64,000 bases of DNA from Candidatus Vagococcus giribetii. Its GTDB lineage: Bacteria; Bacillota; Bacilli; Lactobacillales; Vagococcaceae. Below are positions 51,801 to 60,885 of the stretch, piece by piece (the first letter of the stretch is position 1; each line of letters opens with the position of its first letter). The notes below the pieces were generated by a model that was not told the origin of the DNA, did no database searches, and was given only the letters and a program-made list of their open reading frames with translations. The DNA is taken from contig NZ_JAFLVX010000011.1 in the NCBI RefSeq assembly GCF_017316185.1, forward strand, positions 88,565 through 152,564, written 5' to 3'. Position numbers and translations under genes: made by a program.

Positions 51801-52077
51801 GAAAATCTTTTTCATCCATTTTTCCTTTTTCTCTGGTTAATTTCCAAGTCACGTTTTTAGCCATATCTTCTAGCTCTTTAGTTGATTTACCTGGCAGATC
51901 AACCACAGCTTCAAAAGAGCGTTTGTCTGTTAATGAAATAATATTTGGTTCCTTGTTATTTTGATTGTTAAATGTGATTGTCTCACCCTCAGCCATTGCT
52001 ACAGCTGATCCTATGCCTAGTGCCCCTACACAAATTAGTAACCCTTTTAGTACCCGACGTCTAGAAAAATCCATCAT
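48823..52077 (-). CDS. Very large M14-family zinc carboxypeptidase, membrane-anchored
   Basis: A 1084-residue secreted peptidase. The N-terminus FSRRRVLKGLLICVGALG resembles a twin-arginine signal and ends at AMA-E. The M14 catalytic domain (about residues 210-560) has the zinc-binding His and Glu in NIHSDENPG (about 280), the third ligand His in LYEIHGFYS (about 445) and the catalytic Glu in AYTVEVPVG (about 538). A long C-terminal region follows (570-1050), then a membrane helix (TAIAIVIGVVVVGGGFLMY) and a charged tail, with no LPXTG. It probably trims peptides or peptidoglycan stems outside the cell. Confidence 0.88.
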   Translation of the reverse strand: MMDFSRRRVLKGLLICVGALGIGSAVAMAEGETITFNNQNNKEPNIISLTDKRSFEAVVDLPGKSTKELEDMAKNVTWKLTREKGKMDEKDFPYQYKGDDLKEWKTFPSTVSEEVSYPEAPFFKDIKTEVKGEKIVLTFNNEYMYGVNGIDGRARAQVRNSISDFTGEYQLEMMDKDKVVAKTEVEVKPYDNYHLYSVIDESLVDFAKTANEKGIYAEVKEFGKSSNGRPMQALFVASNKQVLEDYEKLNERAMKDPEGVLKEVESGKLDYKVPIVYSNIHSDENPGVDSVMEFTKALVDNADGSIPYRVIDSMTEEGKKQVEKEKEERGIKWSELVKDQVTGVGYIRDGVESKEYPGDTDAAADLSDEQMNKFYNIKDTSVDVKDMLEDVFFILVPSENVDAHAANVRTNGNGFDLNRDNTYQTQAETQAMTEMIAHWNPVNLYEIHGFYSQFQVEPCSPTHDPNVEYDLFIENAIQQGEAFGSTAIVNNKSINSFQMPARDYLKKNDKGEFEWEPFDDMSTSYTPQYSFLHGTLAYTVEVPVGNEDATQAVKYALVNNGKYVGDNKQAIYSNQLKGWVRGMKNEDAEAIRPYYVSQKDEIGKEADVFREKHKENNNFFPEYYVIPMENDKQFNKEATSEIVTYLMRNDVIVSTLSKETKIKDVTYPEGTLVVDMHQAKRNMANAVLYDNIVIDSWTSLYSEPLTAFSDLRGFSMDVITEPGAFKKEELKAIETFEPLTTEVVGKGKQVVLSNNSLAAVSAVNELLKAKETVSMIEEGDYTGDFLITEKGLDKVKDKYILQVTKIEEEPKVNEITKSPTLYIPGRVEEFMVKEGTEEPFGYDGYFNRLNTNLNWDYFVYGQQLNFDLTDDLEKADVIVGNQALNEKEQKAVLAGKPYIAHGSDAIGSVKELNLGFEFDRNEDFEYDALTTVVYEEKSPVTDKYKQVDDTIMYGFGGNMISKVPEGAKILVKTTKDDLIEGFMSKEHIEKYKGSTQVVSYQKDKVNLLVFANSITNKAHQQDDYRYVTNALFADSTKAVGEKAGQKEASSNNNTAIAIVIGVVVVGGGFLMYRGNKNKVGNKEE

Positions 52078-52421
52078 TCTTCTTCTCCTCCTTAAAATTT
52101 AGCAATCCTCTCCATACGTGAACACAGTGTCAATGTAACTTTTCCCCTCCCTATTTCTTACTAATAATCAAAACGTCTAACATAACTAGTTTATCACTTA
52201 ACATGAAACCGTTTACATATAAAATGTAATTATCTCACAAACTTTAATAAAAGACACTTCGTTATCTAATTCACTTATTATTATGTGTTATTAACCTCTT
52301 TTGTCATACCATCAAACTAGCATTATTAGTGTCTTTCTCTCTTTGTTATATAATAATAGTTATGTTTAGTAGGTTCGTGTATAATAAAGAAAGAAAATAA
52401 CAATTGATAAGGAGGCTTCAC

Positions 52422-52805
52422 ATGATAAATAAATGGCAAAGACTTTCTTCTAATGATAAGAAAAAAATCTACACTGTTATTGTTTTGATTCTTTTTACGG
52501 GCCTTTGGACCTTTTATTTAAATTCGTTCTCGTCCTTTATGGTTTACTTATCTTTTATTTTAATTATTTATCCTACCCAGAATTCTTTCCAGAAGAAACA
52601 GCTTAAAGATATTCATCAGATGTGGGAGCTTTCAGAGGAGCTACAGGTCTCTATCGAAACCTTAAGTCGCATTTCAGAGATTGGAATACTCGATTTAAAA
52701 GCGACTAAACAAGAAGGCAGTGGTATCTATATTCCTCCTCGTAAAAAAATATTAAAAACCTTAGATTACTTAAATCAATTGAAAGAAAAAAAGGATGACC
52801 ACTAA
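52422..52805 (+). CDS. Small membrane protein with helical cytoplasmic tail
   Basis: A 127-residue protein from ATG 52422, fixed by AAGGAGG 6 bases upstream (a GTG-type frame six codons longer has none). Two membrane helices (residues 17-60, VIVLILFTGLWTFYL; FMVYLSFILIIYP) and a winged-helix-like tail (LQVSIETLSRISEIGILDLK ... GIYIPP) that may bind a protein or DNA. A TATAAT box lies at 52379-52384. The preceding 52078-52421 gap holds only promoter-like AT-rich DNA. Function unknown. Confidence 0.7.
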   Translation: MINKWQRLSSNDKKKIYTVIVLILFTGLWTFYLNSFSSFMVYLSFILIIYPTQNSFQKKQLKDIHQMWELSEELQVSIETLSRISEIGILDLKATKQEGSGIYIPPRKKILKTLDYLNQLKEKKDDH

Positions 52806-52819
52806 GTCATCCTTTTTTT
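52786..52819. terminator. Bidirectional terminator
   Basis: A perfect 14-base stem (AAAAAAAGGATGAC / GTCATCCTTTTTTT) with the small gene's stop codon in the loop. It also ends the ppdK operon on the minus strand. Confidence 0.9.
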
Positions 52820-53648
52820 AGATTGTTTTACTATGTTCTTCAATAAGTTGAGCTGACTCTTCAATGGATTTATTCTCCACATTAATAATCGTAGCTCCTA
52901 ACTTTTCATAAAGATTTTGTGAGTATTTTAGTTCTTCTTTAATTCGGTCTAGTGACACATAAGATGAACTACCTGTTAAACCTAATGAAACTAAACGAGA
53001 CTGACGTACTTTTCGAATGTACTCAGGATCAGCTGTTAAACCAATAATACGTTTTGAATCAATTTGGAATAATTCTTTAGGTACAGGTACTTCTGGAATT
53101 AAAGGTAAATTAGATACTTTGTAAGATCTGTTAGCCAAGTACATACTTAAAGGTGTCTTAGATGTTCTTGAAATACCTAGAATAACTAAATCAGATTTAG
53201 CAAACCCTTTTGGATCTTTTCCGTCATCATAACGTACTGAAAACTCAATGGCTTCCACACGATTAAAGTAATCTTCATCCATTAAATAAAGAGAACCGCT
53301 CTGATAAGAAGGAACCATTTGAGTTCTTTCTGAAACAATTTTAACTAGTGGTGACATGTAGTCCACATACTCTAATCCTGTTCGTTGTGAAAAATCACGA
53401 CACAATTCATTTAGCTCTTCATTAACTAAAGTCGTTACAACAATCGCTTTTTCTTGTAAGGCATCTGATAAAATATTGGTTAAAACTTCTTTTGAATCCA
53501 CAAACGGAAATTTCTTTATTTCATAGTTATTCAAGTCTGGAAACTGTGCCAAGACAGCGTTAATCACTCTTTGTGCGGTTTCTCCTATTGAGTCTGATAC
53601 AACAAATAGTCTAACTTGTCGGTAATGTCTTTCTCTTAATTTGTTCAT
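52818..53648 (-). CDS. Pyruvate, phosphate dikinase regulatory protein (DUF299)
   Basis: Bifunctional kinase/phosphorylase that switches PPDK off and on by phosphorylating a Thr next to its catalytic His. The 276-residue protein has RLFVVSDSIGETAQRVINAV at the start and the phosphate-binding motif ILGISRTSKTPLSMYLAN (about residues 150-167), then LPLIPEVPVP. It overlaps the CBS regulator gene by 4 bases. Operon: ppdK, CcpN-like, PDRP. Confidence 0.96.
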   Translation of the reverse strand: MNKLRERHYRQVRLFVVSDSIGETAQRVINAVLAQFPDLNNYEIKKFPFVDSKEVLTNILSDALQEKAIVVTTLVNEELNELCRDFSQRTGLEYVDYMSPLVKIVSERTQMVPSYQSGSLYLMDEDYFNRVEAIEFSVRYDDGKDPKGFAKSDLVILGISRTSKTPLSMYLANRSYKVSNLPLIPEVPVPKELFQIDSKRIIGLTADPEYIRKVRQSRLVSLGLTGSSSYVSLDRIKEELKYSQNLYEKLGATIINVENKSIEESAQLIEEHSKTI

Positions 53649-54271
53649 TTGTTTCCTTCGCTCCCCATTTTAATAAAGTGTTCCATAATGCGTGTTTTAG
53701 AAATTTTACCAATTACTTTTTTTGAGCCTTTGCTCTCAACCACTGGTAAGGAATCCACTTCATGTTTTGTCAATAATTTACCTGCTTCTAGGACTGTCAT
53801 TTCTGGATAGGCCACAAAAATATTTGGCATTCTCGTCATGATAATCGCCACAGATAATTCATTTCCTTGATTGTTTAATAAACTTCTTAATAAATCTTTT
53901 CTTGAAACTAGTCCAATTAAATCACCAGTTTCTTCATCTGTCACATATAAAGAACCACTGTCATACATAAATAATGACGTTGTTGCGTCCCTCACAGTTG
54001 TATTTGGAAAGACAATGATACTAGAGGTCATTATCTCTCCAATCTTCGTTTCAAATAGTTGCTCATGAAGTAAGGGTTCAAATGAGAGCCCTGAGTAGAT
54101 GTAGCCAACTTTAGGACGGGCGTCTAATACACCTGTCATGGTTAAGACAGCTAAATCACTTCTTAAGGTTGGCTTCGTTAAACCAAGAGCCTCAGCGATT
54201 TTATCTCCACTAATGGGTTCATTTGCTTTGACAATCTCAACGATTGTTTTTTGACGTTCACTTAACTCCAT
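53645..54271 (-). CDS. CcpN/YqzB-like transcriptional regulator with CBS pair
   Basis: A 208-residue protein: an N-terminal HTH (ISGDKIAEALGLTKPTLRSDL, residues 18-38) and two CBS domains (about 75-195, IMTSSIIVFPNTTVRDATTS; VSRKDLLRSL; MPNIFVAYPEMTVLEAGKLL). CcpN in Bacillus represses gluconeogenic genes; its CBS pair senses adenylates. It lies between ppdK (22 bases) and the PDRP gene, matching the common set. Confidence 0.92.
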   Translation of the reverse strand: MELSERQKTIVEIVKANEPISGDKIAEALGLTKPTLRSDLAVLTMTGVLDARPKVGYIYSGLSFEPLLHEQLFETKIGEIMTSSIIVFPNTTVRDATTSLFMYDSGSLYVTDEETGDLIGLVSRKDLLRSLLNNQGNELSVAIIMTRMPNIFVAYPEMTVLEAGKLLTKHEVDSLPVVESKGSKKVIGKISKTRIMEHFIKMGSEGNK

Positions 54272-54292
54272 TTTTACCCCTCATTTTAACAG

Positions 54293-56917
54293 TTATTTTG
54301 ATTGAATAGCGCTTTGTGCTGCTGCAATGTAAGCAACAGGGACACGATAAGGTGAACAAGATACATAATCTAAACCTAATTTATCAAAGAAGGCAATTGA
54401 TTCTGGATCTCCACCTAGCTCACCACACACACCGATTTTCATTTTTGGTTTAATGGTTCTAGCTTTTTTAACAGCGATGCGAATTAACTCACCGACACCT
54501 TCTTCATCAATCGTTTGGAATGGATCCACTGGAAGGATACCATCTGTTATGTATTGATTGATGTATTTAGCGGCATCATCACGTGAAAATCCATAGGTCA
54601 TTTGAGTTAAATCATTGGTACCAAAACTAAAGAAATCAGCGTCTTTCACTAATTCATCTGCAATCAGACAAGCCCGAGGTAATTCAATCATTGTCCCTAA
54701 TGTATAAGCAATTGTTGCTTTTTCTTCTTCTAAAATATGTTGAATATGTTGGTTAATCTTTTCTTTTAGTATCGTTAACTCACCTGTCATACCTACCAAT
54801 GGTATCATAATTTCAGGGTTAACGTCCAACTTCATTTCTCTTTGCAAGCTGATGGCACTTCTAATAATCGCTTCTGCTTGCATTAAGTATAATTCTGGAT
54901 AGGTAATTGCTAAACGACAACCACGATGACCTAACATTGGGTTGATTTCATGTAACTCATTAATACGTTGTTGTAAAACTTCGTAACGAATATCCATCTC
55001 TTTTGCCACTCGTTCCACATCGGCCTGTTTACTTGGAACAAATTCATGTAATGGTGGGTCAAGTAGACGAACAACCACAGCTTTTTCTTGAGTTGTTGAA
55101 AAAATTGTTTTAAAATCTTCAATTTGATACTCTAAAATAGTTTCCAGTGCTTCTTTTCTAGCTAATGTGCTGTCAGATAAAATAAAACGTCGCATCTCAA
55201 TTAAGCGTTCTGGTGCAAAGAACATGTGCTCAGTTCTGGCAAGTCCGATACCATTAGCATCAAATGCTATTCCTGTTTTGATATCATTCTCTGTTTCAGC
55301 ATTCATTCTGATTTCTAAGCGAGCAAATTCTTTTGACCAAGCCATTATTTGTTCAAAGTATTCATTTTTTTCTGATAAAGTCAATTCCACATGTCCGACA
55401 TAGATATCACCATTTGTCCCATCAACAGAAATCACATCCCCCTCTGTTAACGTTCCGTTAGGGTATTTCACCACTTTTAGGAATTCATCAATTTCTAGTT
55501 CACTACAACCTGCCACACAACATGTTCCCATACCACGAGCTACAACAGCTGCGTGAGATGTCATACCACCACGACTTGTCACAATAGCTTCACTAACAAC
55601 CATACCACCAATATCTTCTGGAGATGTCTCTTGACGAACCAAGACAACTTTCTCTCCTCTATCAACCCATTCTTTAGCCGTTGCCGCATCAAAACAAATA
55701 CGTCCTGTTGCTGATCCTGGACTTGCAGGTAGGCCAGCTTTTGAAACTAAGTCAGCTTCCTTTAAGGCTTCTTCTACAAATACTGGGTGAAGTAATTGAT
55801 TCACTGATTGTGGATCTAAGCTCATAATGCCCTCTTCTTTTGTTTTCAAGCCTTCTTCTACTAAATCTACTGCAATTTTAAACGCAGAATGAGCTGTTCT
55901 CTTACCATTACGCGTTTGCAATAAGTACAATTTTTTGTTTTCAATCGTAAATTCAATATCTTGCATGTCACGGTAATGTTTTTCAAGTAACTCTGACATC
56001 TCTACAAATTGTTGGTAAACTTCTGGCATTGCTTCTTTTAAGTTAGCAATTGGTAATGGCGTTCTAATACCAGCAACAACGTCCTCACCTTGCGCATTAA
56101 TTAAGTACTCACCAAACAGTTTATTTTCACCTGTAGATGGGTTTCTCGTAAAAGCAACTCCTGTACCACTTTGATTGCCACTATTACCAAAAACCATTAA
56201 TTGAATATTAACAGCAGTTCCTAAATTATCAGGAATACGGTGTAATTGGCGATAAATTTTTGCTCGTTCATTGTTCCAAGAACTAAATACTGCCTCAACA
56301 GCTGCAAATAGTTGTTCTCTTGGGTCTTGTGGAAACTCTAATTTTTTAATTTCTAAGTAAATACGTTTATATTCAGTCACGATTTCTTTTAATTGTTCAG
56401 CTGTTAAATCTGAATCTACTAAAACACTGTGTTTTTGCTTGTAAAAATCTAAGTAGCCTTCGAAATGCGACGTATCAATACCAAATACAACGTCACCAAA
56501 CATTTGTAATAAACGACGATAGCAGTCATAAGCAAAAGACTCATCTTGAGTAATAGTTGCTAAATGTTTTACATTTTCATCATTTAATCCTAAGTTTAAA
56601 ACGGTATCCATCATACCAGGCATCGAGAACTTCGCTCCACTTCGCACTGACAATAACATGATATTTTCTGGGTCATCAAATGATTTTCCAGAGCTTAATT
56701 CTAGCTGTTCTAAATAGGTTTCAATCTCTTTTTTTAGCTCAGATGTAAAAGCTTGACCGTTGTTTAAATAGTCCATACAGGCTTCTGTCGAAATAGTAAA
56801 ACCATCAGGAACTGGCAAACCAAGTCGCGTCATTTCTGCCAAATTTGCTCCTTTACCTCCTAAAATTTCTTTCATTTCTGCATTTCCTTCTTTAAAACGA
56901 TACACACGCTTTGTCAT
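54293..56917 (-). CDS. ppdK: Pyruvate, phosphate dikinase
   Basis: Interconverts ATP, pyruvate and phosphate with AMP, phosphoenolpyruvate and pyrophosphate. The 874-residue enzyme has an ATP-grasp N-terminus (FKEGNAEMKEILGGKGANLA; SVRSGAKFSMPGMMDT), the phosphohistidine loop RGGMTSHAAVVARGMG with the regulated Thr next to His, and the C-terminal PEP site (PLVGMTGEL; FSFGTNDLTQMTYG; KIGVCGELGGDP). I use ATG 56917 with GGAGG 7 bases upstream; the 22 extra codons before it are not family-like. Confidence 0.97.
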   Translation of the reverse strand: MTKRVYRFKEGNAEMKEILGGKGANLAEMTRLGLPVPDGFTISTEACMDYLNNGQAFTSELKKEIETYLEQLELSSGKSFDDPENIMLLSVRSGAKFSMPGMMDTVLNLGLNDENVKHLATITQDESFAYDCYRRLLQMFGDVVFGIDTSHFEGYLDFYKQKHSVLVDSDLTAEQLKEIVTEYKRIYLEIKKLEFPQDPREQLFAAVEAVFSSWNNERAKIYRQLHRIPDNLGTAVNIQLMVFGNSGNQSGTGVAFTRNPSTGENKLFGEYLINAQGEDVVAGIRTPLPIANLKEAMPEVYQQFVEMSELLEKHYRDMQDIEFTIENKKLYLLQTRNGKRTAHSAFKIAVDLVEEGLKTKEEGIMSLDPQSVNQLLHPVFVEEALKEADLVSKAGLPASPGSATGRICFDAATAKEWVDRGEKVVLVRQETSPEDIGGMVVSEAIVTSRGGMTSHAAVVARGMGTCCVAGCSELEIDEFLKVVKYPNGTLTEGDVISVDGTNGDIYVGHVELTLSEKNEYFEQIMAWSKEFARLEIRMNAETENDIKTGIAFDANGIGLARTEHMFFAPERLIEMRRFILSDSTLARKEALETILEYQIEDFKTIFSTTQEKAVVVRLLDPPLHEFVPSKQADVERVAKEMDIRYEVLQQRINELHEINPMLGHRGCRLAITYPELYLMQAEAIIRSAISLQREMKLDVNPEIMIPLVGMTGELTILKEKINQHIQHILEEEKATIAYTLGTMIELPRACLIADELVKDADFFSFGTNDLTQMTYGFSRDDAAKYINQYITDGILPVDPFQTIDEEGVGELIRIAVKKARTIKPKMKIGVCGELGGDPESIAFFDKLGLDYVSCSPYRVPVAYIAAAQSAIQSK

Positions 56918-57035
56918 GAATAGACCTCCAAATATCTTATTTAAGTATGATTCGATTATATATGACGTATTATATAATTTCAATAGAACATCTTATATCT
57001 TTTTATAAAACCTAACTTTTTTAAGGCAAAAAAAT

Positions 57036-57066
57036 AAACTAAAAAGGTGATTAACCTCTTTAGTTT
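57036..57066 (-). terminator. Terminator of the ABC/HTH operon
   Basis: A 13-base stem with one mismatch (AAACTAAAAAGGT / ACCTCTTTAGTTT), followed on the minus strand by a T7 run. Confidence 0.8.
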
Positions 57067-57073
57067 ACAGTGT

Positions 57074-57838
57074 TCATAAAGCTTTTTTATTAAATAAAAT
57101 AATTGTTAAAGTTTTTATTAAGATAACTAGACCAATTGTCACGGAAATGGTCATTTTTAAGTCATTAACTACTAGAGTCCCTTGTATCAAAGCTGTACTA
57201 GAGGTCCCTAAACTAATCGGATTGTACTTAACCACTTTGGGTATCATATTAAGAACGATCAATATGACATTAATACCTCCTACAAAGAGAAGGACAAAGT
57301 AATTAGTTCTAAAGAGGACAGAACCTAAACCAATCAATCCTATCAAGAACCACATAAATAACCATAAAATGCTTATTGCCATTACTAAGTTCGGAATAAC
57401 CATTGGCTCAAAATAAATCCAACCATAGATACCCGTTAAAAGAATACTGCTAACATAAGCTAAGGTAAATACAAGTGTCTGGATAAAAGACTTAGCAACA
57501 ACTATCTTCCATCTTGATAAGCCTTTAGTTACTAAAAGAGTTAATGTGCCTTTTGTGTATTCTGAGGTCAAGGTACCGCTAAACAAGATAACAGCAACAA
57601 TCATACCAACTTGTCCAATGTTTTTAAAGAACTGAATCCATGCATCAATTAACGTTGGTGTTGGTATTGCTTTAGCAAACTCTTCTGATACAAAATTAGC
57701 AATAATTTCTGGTGTATATTTAGCGACAAATACATTCATTAAACCAAAAAGGGAGAATAAAATGACTAAGATCACTAAGCGATAACTTGCAATTGATTCT
57801 TGCCATTCTTTTTTTACAAATGCCATTAAACTTCTCAT
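57074..57838 (-). CDS. ABC-2 type transporter permease
   Basis: A 254-residue permease with six helices (YRLVILVILFSLFGLMNVFV; VGMIVAVILFSGTLTSEYTK; LWLFMWFLIGLIGLGSVLF). The motif SGTLTSEYTKGTLTLLVTKG is typical of ABC-2 exporters of the YhgE/NatB kind. It overlaps the ATPase gene by 4 bases and is the last gene of a four-gene unit. Confidence 0.9.
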   Translation of the reverse strand: MRSLMAFVKKEWQESIASYRLVILVILFSLFGLMNVFVAKYTPEIIANFVSEEFAKAIPTPTLIDAWIQFFKNIGQVGMIVAVILFSGTLTSEYTKGTLTLLVTKGLSRWKIVVAKSFIQTLVFTLAYVSSILLTGIYGWIYFEPMVIPNLVMAISILWLFMWFLIGLIGLGSVLFRTNYFVLLFVGGINVILIVLNMIPKVVKYNPISLGTSSTALIQGTLVVNDLKMTISVTIGLVILIKTLTIILFNKKAL

Positions 57839-58737
57839 GAGACCACCTCGGTAAATATATCTTCTAAAGTTGGTTGATATATGGCTATTTTACGTGGATA
57901 AATCTTTTTCTCTAGTAAAAAAGCGTAGAGTTCAGCTTGTGTTGCTTCAATATCTGAAGACAATACAAAGCACTCTTTGTGCGTATCAATTACTTCCACA
58001 TCAAATCGTGTCTTTAATTGATCCATCTCTTTTTGACTAGAGAGGACTAACTGAATTTTGTTAACTTGATAAGATTCTCTAAATTGTTCTGGTGTCACAT
58101 CTAACTTAATATAACCTTCGTGAAGTAGTACAATGTGATCACAAATTTTTTCCACGTCAGACAACACATGAGTCGAAAAGATAACTGTAGTTTCTTCTTT
58201 AACTTGTTGAAGAATTGATAAAATCTCTTTTCTTCCAACAGGATCTAAGGCAGATGTTGGCTCATCACAAATCAACAATTTAGGTTTATTTAGAAGTGCT
58301 TGAGCAATACCTAATCGTTGCTTCATACCTCTGGAATAGGTTTTTATTTTTTTCTTATTGTTTTTTAGCCCAACCAGAACTAATAACTCTTCTATCCTTC
58401 CAGCCAGATCTGATTTTGGATAATTTGTCACGTTACCACATAAAGTTAGATAAGATGTAGCTGTCATAAAACCGTAGTATTCAGGGACATCAGGTAAATA
58501 GCCTATCCACTGATTGGTTTGATTTTCCCCATACGTGACTTCTTCACCACATACTTTGATCTGACCTTCATCTTGTTTTAAGAGCCCCACAATCATCTTC
58601 ATTAGGGTTGTTTTACCTGCACCATTTTGTCCTATAAAGCCGAGGACACTGTTTTCAGCCACCTCAAAACTAACTCCTTTTAACACTTCTTGAGAACCAA
58701 ATGCTTTTTTTATTTGATTCACTTGTAACACGCTCAT
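57835..58737 (-). CDS. ABC transporter ATPase
   Basis: A 300-residue ATPase with Walker A GQNGAGKTTLMK, signature YSRGMKQRLGIAQALL and Walker B LLICDEPTSALD, plus a C-terminal extension like those of ABC-2 exporters. Couples with the permease at 57074-57838 for export, possibly of a peptide, sodium or drug. It overlaps the PLDc_N gene by 4 bases. Confidence 0.93.
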   Translation of the reverse strand: MSVLQVNQIKKAFGSQEVLKGVSFEVAENSVLGFIGQNGAGKTTLMKMIVGLLKQDEGQIKVCGEEVTYGENQTNQWIGYLPDVPEYYGFMTATSYLTLCGNVTNYPKSDLAGRIEELLVLVGLKNNKKKIKTYSRGMKQRLGIAQALLNKPKLLICDEPTSALDPVGRKEILSILQQVKEETTVIFSTHVLSDVEKICDHIVLLHEGYIKLDVTPEQFRESYQVNKIQLVLSSQKEMDQLKTRFDVEVIDTHKECFVLSSDIEATQAELYAFLLEKKIYPRKIAIYQPTLEDIFTEVVS

Positions 58738-58952
58738 TCATGGTCCCCTCTTTCTAATATTAAGTAGGCAATTGGGCCAAATAATTGTAAAAACATCACA
58801 ATTAATACCCACATTGGTTTATTAAGATACTTGAACTGTTGTTGTTTGACTACTTTTAATAAAGCGTAGACCATCAATCCTAGCTGAATCAGGATAATTG
58901 GTAGCAAGATAGGTAATATTTCTTTAAATTGTGCCATTGTCATCGTATTCAT
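58734..58952 (-). CDS. Small PLDc_N-type membrane protein
   Basis: A 72-residue protein with two membrane helices and the PLDc_N motif (LKVVKQQQFKYLNKPMWVLI; LFGPIAYLILER). Such short proteins are often encoded beside ABC-2 transporters. It lies between the HTH regulator and the ATPase, overlapping the latter. Confidence 0.85.
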   Translation of the reverse strand: MNTMTMAQFKEILPILLPIILIQLGLMVYALLKVVKQQQFKYLNKPMWVLIVMFLQLFGPIAYLILERGDHE

Positions 58953-58954
58953 GA

Positions 58955-60070
58955 TTAATCACCTTTATTTTCTTTCAGTTGTTTGATAAGTTGTTCGTAT
59001 CGTTGATTGCCTTGATAGGCTGTTACAATGCCAGGATGAGTCTCAAAAAATTGAATCAAACTTTCTTTAATGGTTTTTTCATCTCTTGGCATATTATTGT
59101 TAAAGTGAAGTTGTTCTTTCATCCAGTTCTCTAGTAAGTAAAAATAGTCATCTCCATGAAGCTCGATTGGAAAAACCTGTTTAACCATCAAATCAACAAT
59201 TTCTTCCATCACATCTAGTGCTTCTTTGTACCTAAACTGTTGCGTGTAACCTAGAAAGACACTATTTAAAAAGGTTAATACAAGAAAAGGATGTAGTCTT
59301 TCTAGCTCAAAAGTACGCACTAATTCTCTAACCCGACGAATAATTTCATTAAACTTATCTGGCTGATTCACTTCATAAAGAAGTTCATCGCTACTAGTAA
59401 TAATTAATGCCATTAGATACTGATACTGTGTAACTTGTAACACTTCCTGAGCTTTTCTAATATCTCCCTTAGCAGCATAGGCTTTTGAGAGGATTTGTTC
59501 TTCACCCATATAGATAGTCACATCGTAGTTAAGTAAGCTCAATGCTTCATCAATGTTCCCTGATTGTAGCTGACAAAATGCTTCTAAAATATTGGCTTGA
59601 CTCATTAAACTAGCTTCTGTTGTTTCTTCTTTCACTCGTTTCGTCAGGTTGATTATATACTCATACATTTCTTGATGATGCATGGGATCAACGAGATGAA
59701 AATAATTAATTAATAACACTGCCATCTGAAGTAGGAATGGTTGACTTGCGTAGTATTTTTTCACAAGTTTTTCATAATCCTCAAACACAGTTTCAAAATC
59801 TTCACTCCCAAATCTGAGACTCAATTCGCTATAAATACTATTAATCTCTTGTTTTGTTAAGTTGGGTTGATAAGCCATTAGGGTATCAATTGTGATACTA
59901 AAAAAAGTGGCTAACTCTGGTAAGAGATAAATGTCTGGATAGGTTTGACCTGTCTCCCATTTAGACACTGAGGATTTGGACACACCCATTGCTGAGGCTA
60001 ACTCTTCTTGAGTTAAGCCTTTTTCTTTTCGTTTTTGCTGAATCACTTGTCCCATATTAAATTGATTCAT
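58955..60070 (-). CDS. XRE regulator with C-terminal TPR-like domain
   Basis: A 371-residue regulator: HTH (GLTQEELASAMGVSKSSVSK, residues 17-36, then WETGQTYPD) followed by a helical-repeat domain of about 300 residues (NILEAFCQLQSGNIDEALSL; AKGDIRKAQEVLQVTQYQYL). TPR-type regulators often bind a peptide signal. Start at ATG 60070 with AGAGGTG 6 bases upstream; the GTG three codons before overlaps that site. First gene of the operon, 2 bases before the PLDc_N gene. Confidence 0.9.
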   Translation of the reverse strand: MNQFNMGQVIQQKRKEKGLTQEELASAMGVSKSSVSKWETGQTYPDIYLLPELATFFSITIDTLMAYQPNLTKQEINSIYSELSLRFGSEDFETVFEDYEKLVKKYYASQPFLLQMAVLLINYFHLVDPMHHQEMYEYIINLTKRVKEETTEASLMSQANILEAFCQLQSGNIDEALSLLNYDVTIYMGEEQILSKAYAAKGDIRKAQEVLQVTQYQYLMALIITSSDELLYEVNQPDKFNEIIRRVRELVRTFELERLHPFLVLTFLNSVFLGYTQQFRYKEALDVMEEIVDLMVKQVFPIELHGDDYFYLLENWMKEQLHFNNNMPRDEKTIKESLIQFFETHPGIVTAYQGNQRYEQLIKQLKENKGD

Positions 60071-60177
60071 TCGTATCACCTCTTCTTGTCTCTATCATAA
60101 AGTGAAACATCAAAATACACAATGGATTTAAATACAACAAAAGTAGAAAAAGTTTCCTCTTACGATACTTTTGACCG

Positions 60178-60209
60178 AAAAAAACTGCACCTACTATTTA
60201 GGTACAGTT
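60178..60209 (-). terminator. Terminator of the small membrane protein gene
   Basis: A stem AAAACTGCACCTA / TAGGTACAGTTTT (one mismatch) that contains the gene's stop codon, followed on the minus strand by TTTTTTTCGG. Confidence 0.7.
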
Positions 60210-60814
60210 TTTTTACGTTTTTTCTTTTTTTGTTTTTGATAACTAGGCAACCTTAGGACTTGAATTAGATAACCAATGGAATAAATTAAAAGTGTTGCAA
60301 TCAGATAGCTCCACCACAATACAATAAAATGCTTGTGAAATAATATAAGGCTTCCAACATAGAGAATCACTTGCAAACAACAACTAAGAAGCAAGATACG
60401 TTGAAAAGTTAAACCTTTTTGAGACGTCTTCCTTTTCCTTTTTCTCTTAGGTCGATACATTTGTTTATTTAAGACAGCAATTAAACTAAATGACAGTAAA
60501 GAAGCAAACACATAAGTTAGTATCACTAAAATACTATAGTCCACTAAGTTAATCTCTTGTTCAATGGTCATTAGTAAAATCAATGTGACAAATAAGGCTC
60601 CACCACTCAAAAAAATAAGGTTAGTTCCAAAGTAACGACATACGTAAACTGCTGTGTTTTTTGTCAGTCTAGTTGCTTTTTTGACTATCTTTTTTATAAA
60701 TAAACTACTGGTAACTAATAATAGCCCCAGTACAAATAGGCCTAATAATATATAAACTAAATTGGTCACATGTATTCTTGTCACCAAATTCTCGTGAAAT
60801 AACCGATTGATCAT
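60194..60814 (-). CDS. Polytopic membrane protein of unknown function
   Basis: A 206-residue protein with five likely membrane helices (VYILLGLFVLGLLLVTSSLF; LIFLSGGALFVTLILLMTI; YSILVILTYVFASLLSFSLI and two more) separated by strongly basic loops (RPKRKRKRKTSQK) and a basic tail (KKKKRKKTVPK). No family recognised. Single-gene unit. Confidence 0.75.
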   Translation of the reverse strand: MINRLFHENLVTRIHVTNLVYILLGLFVLGLLLVTSSLFIKKIVKKATRLTKNTAVYVCRYFGTNLIFLSGGALFVTLILLMTIEQEINLVDYSILVILTYVFASLLSFSLIAVLNKQMYRPKRKRKRKTSQKGLTFQRILLLSCCLQVILYVGSLILFHKHFIVLWWSYLIATLLIYSIGYLIQVLRLPSYQKQKKKKRKKTVPK

Positions 60815-60885
60815 GCTCTCTTCCTCATGTTTCTGTTTTTATAGTGTTAGCGTACACTAATTCACTTCAAACAACAACACAAAAA

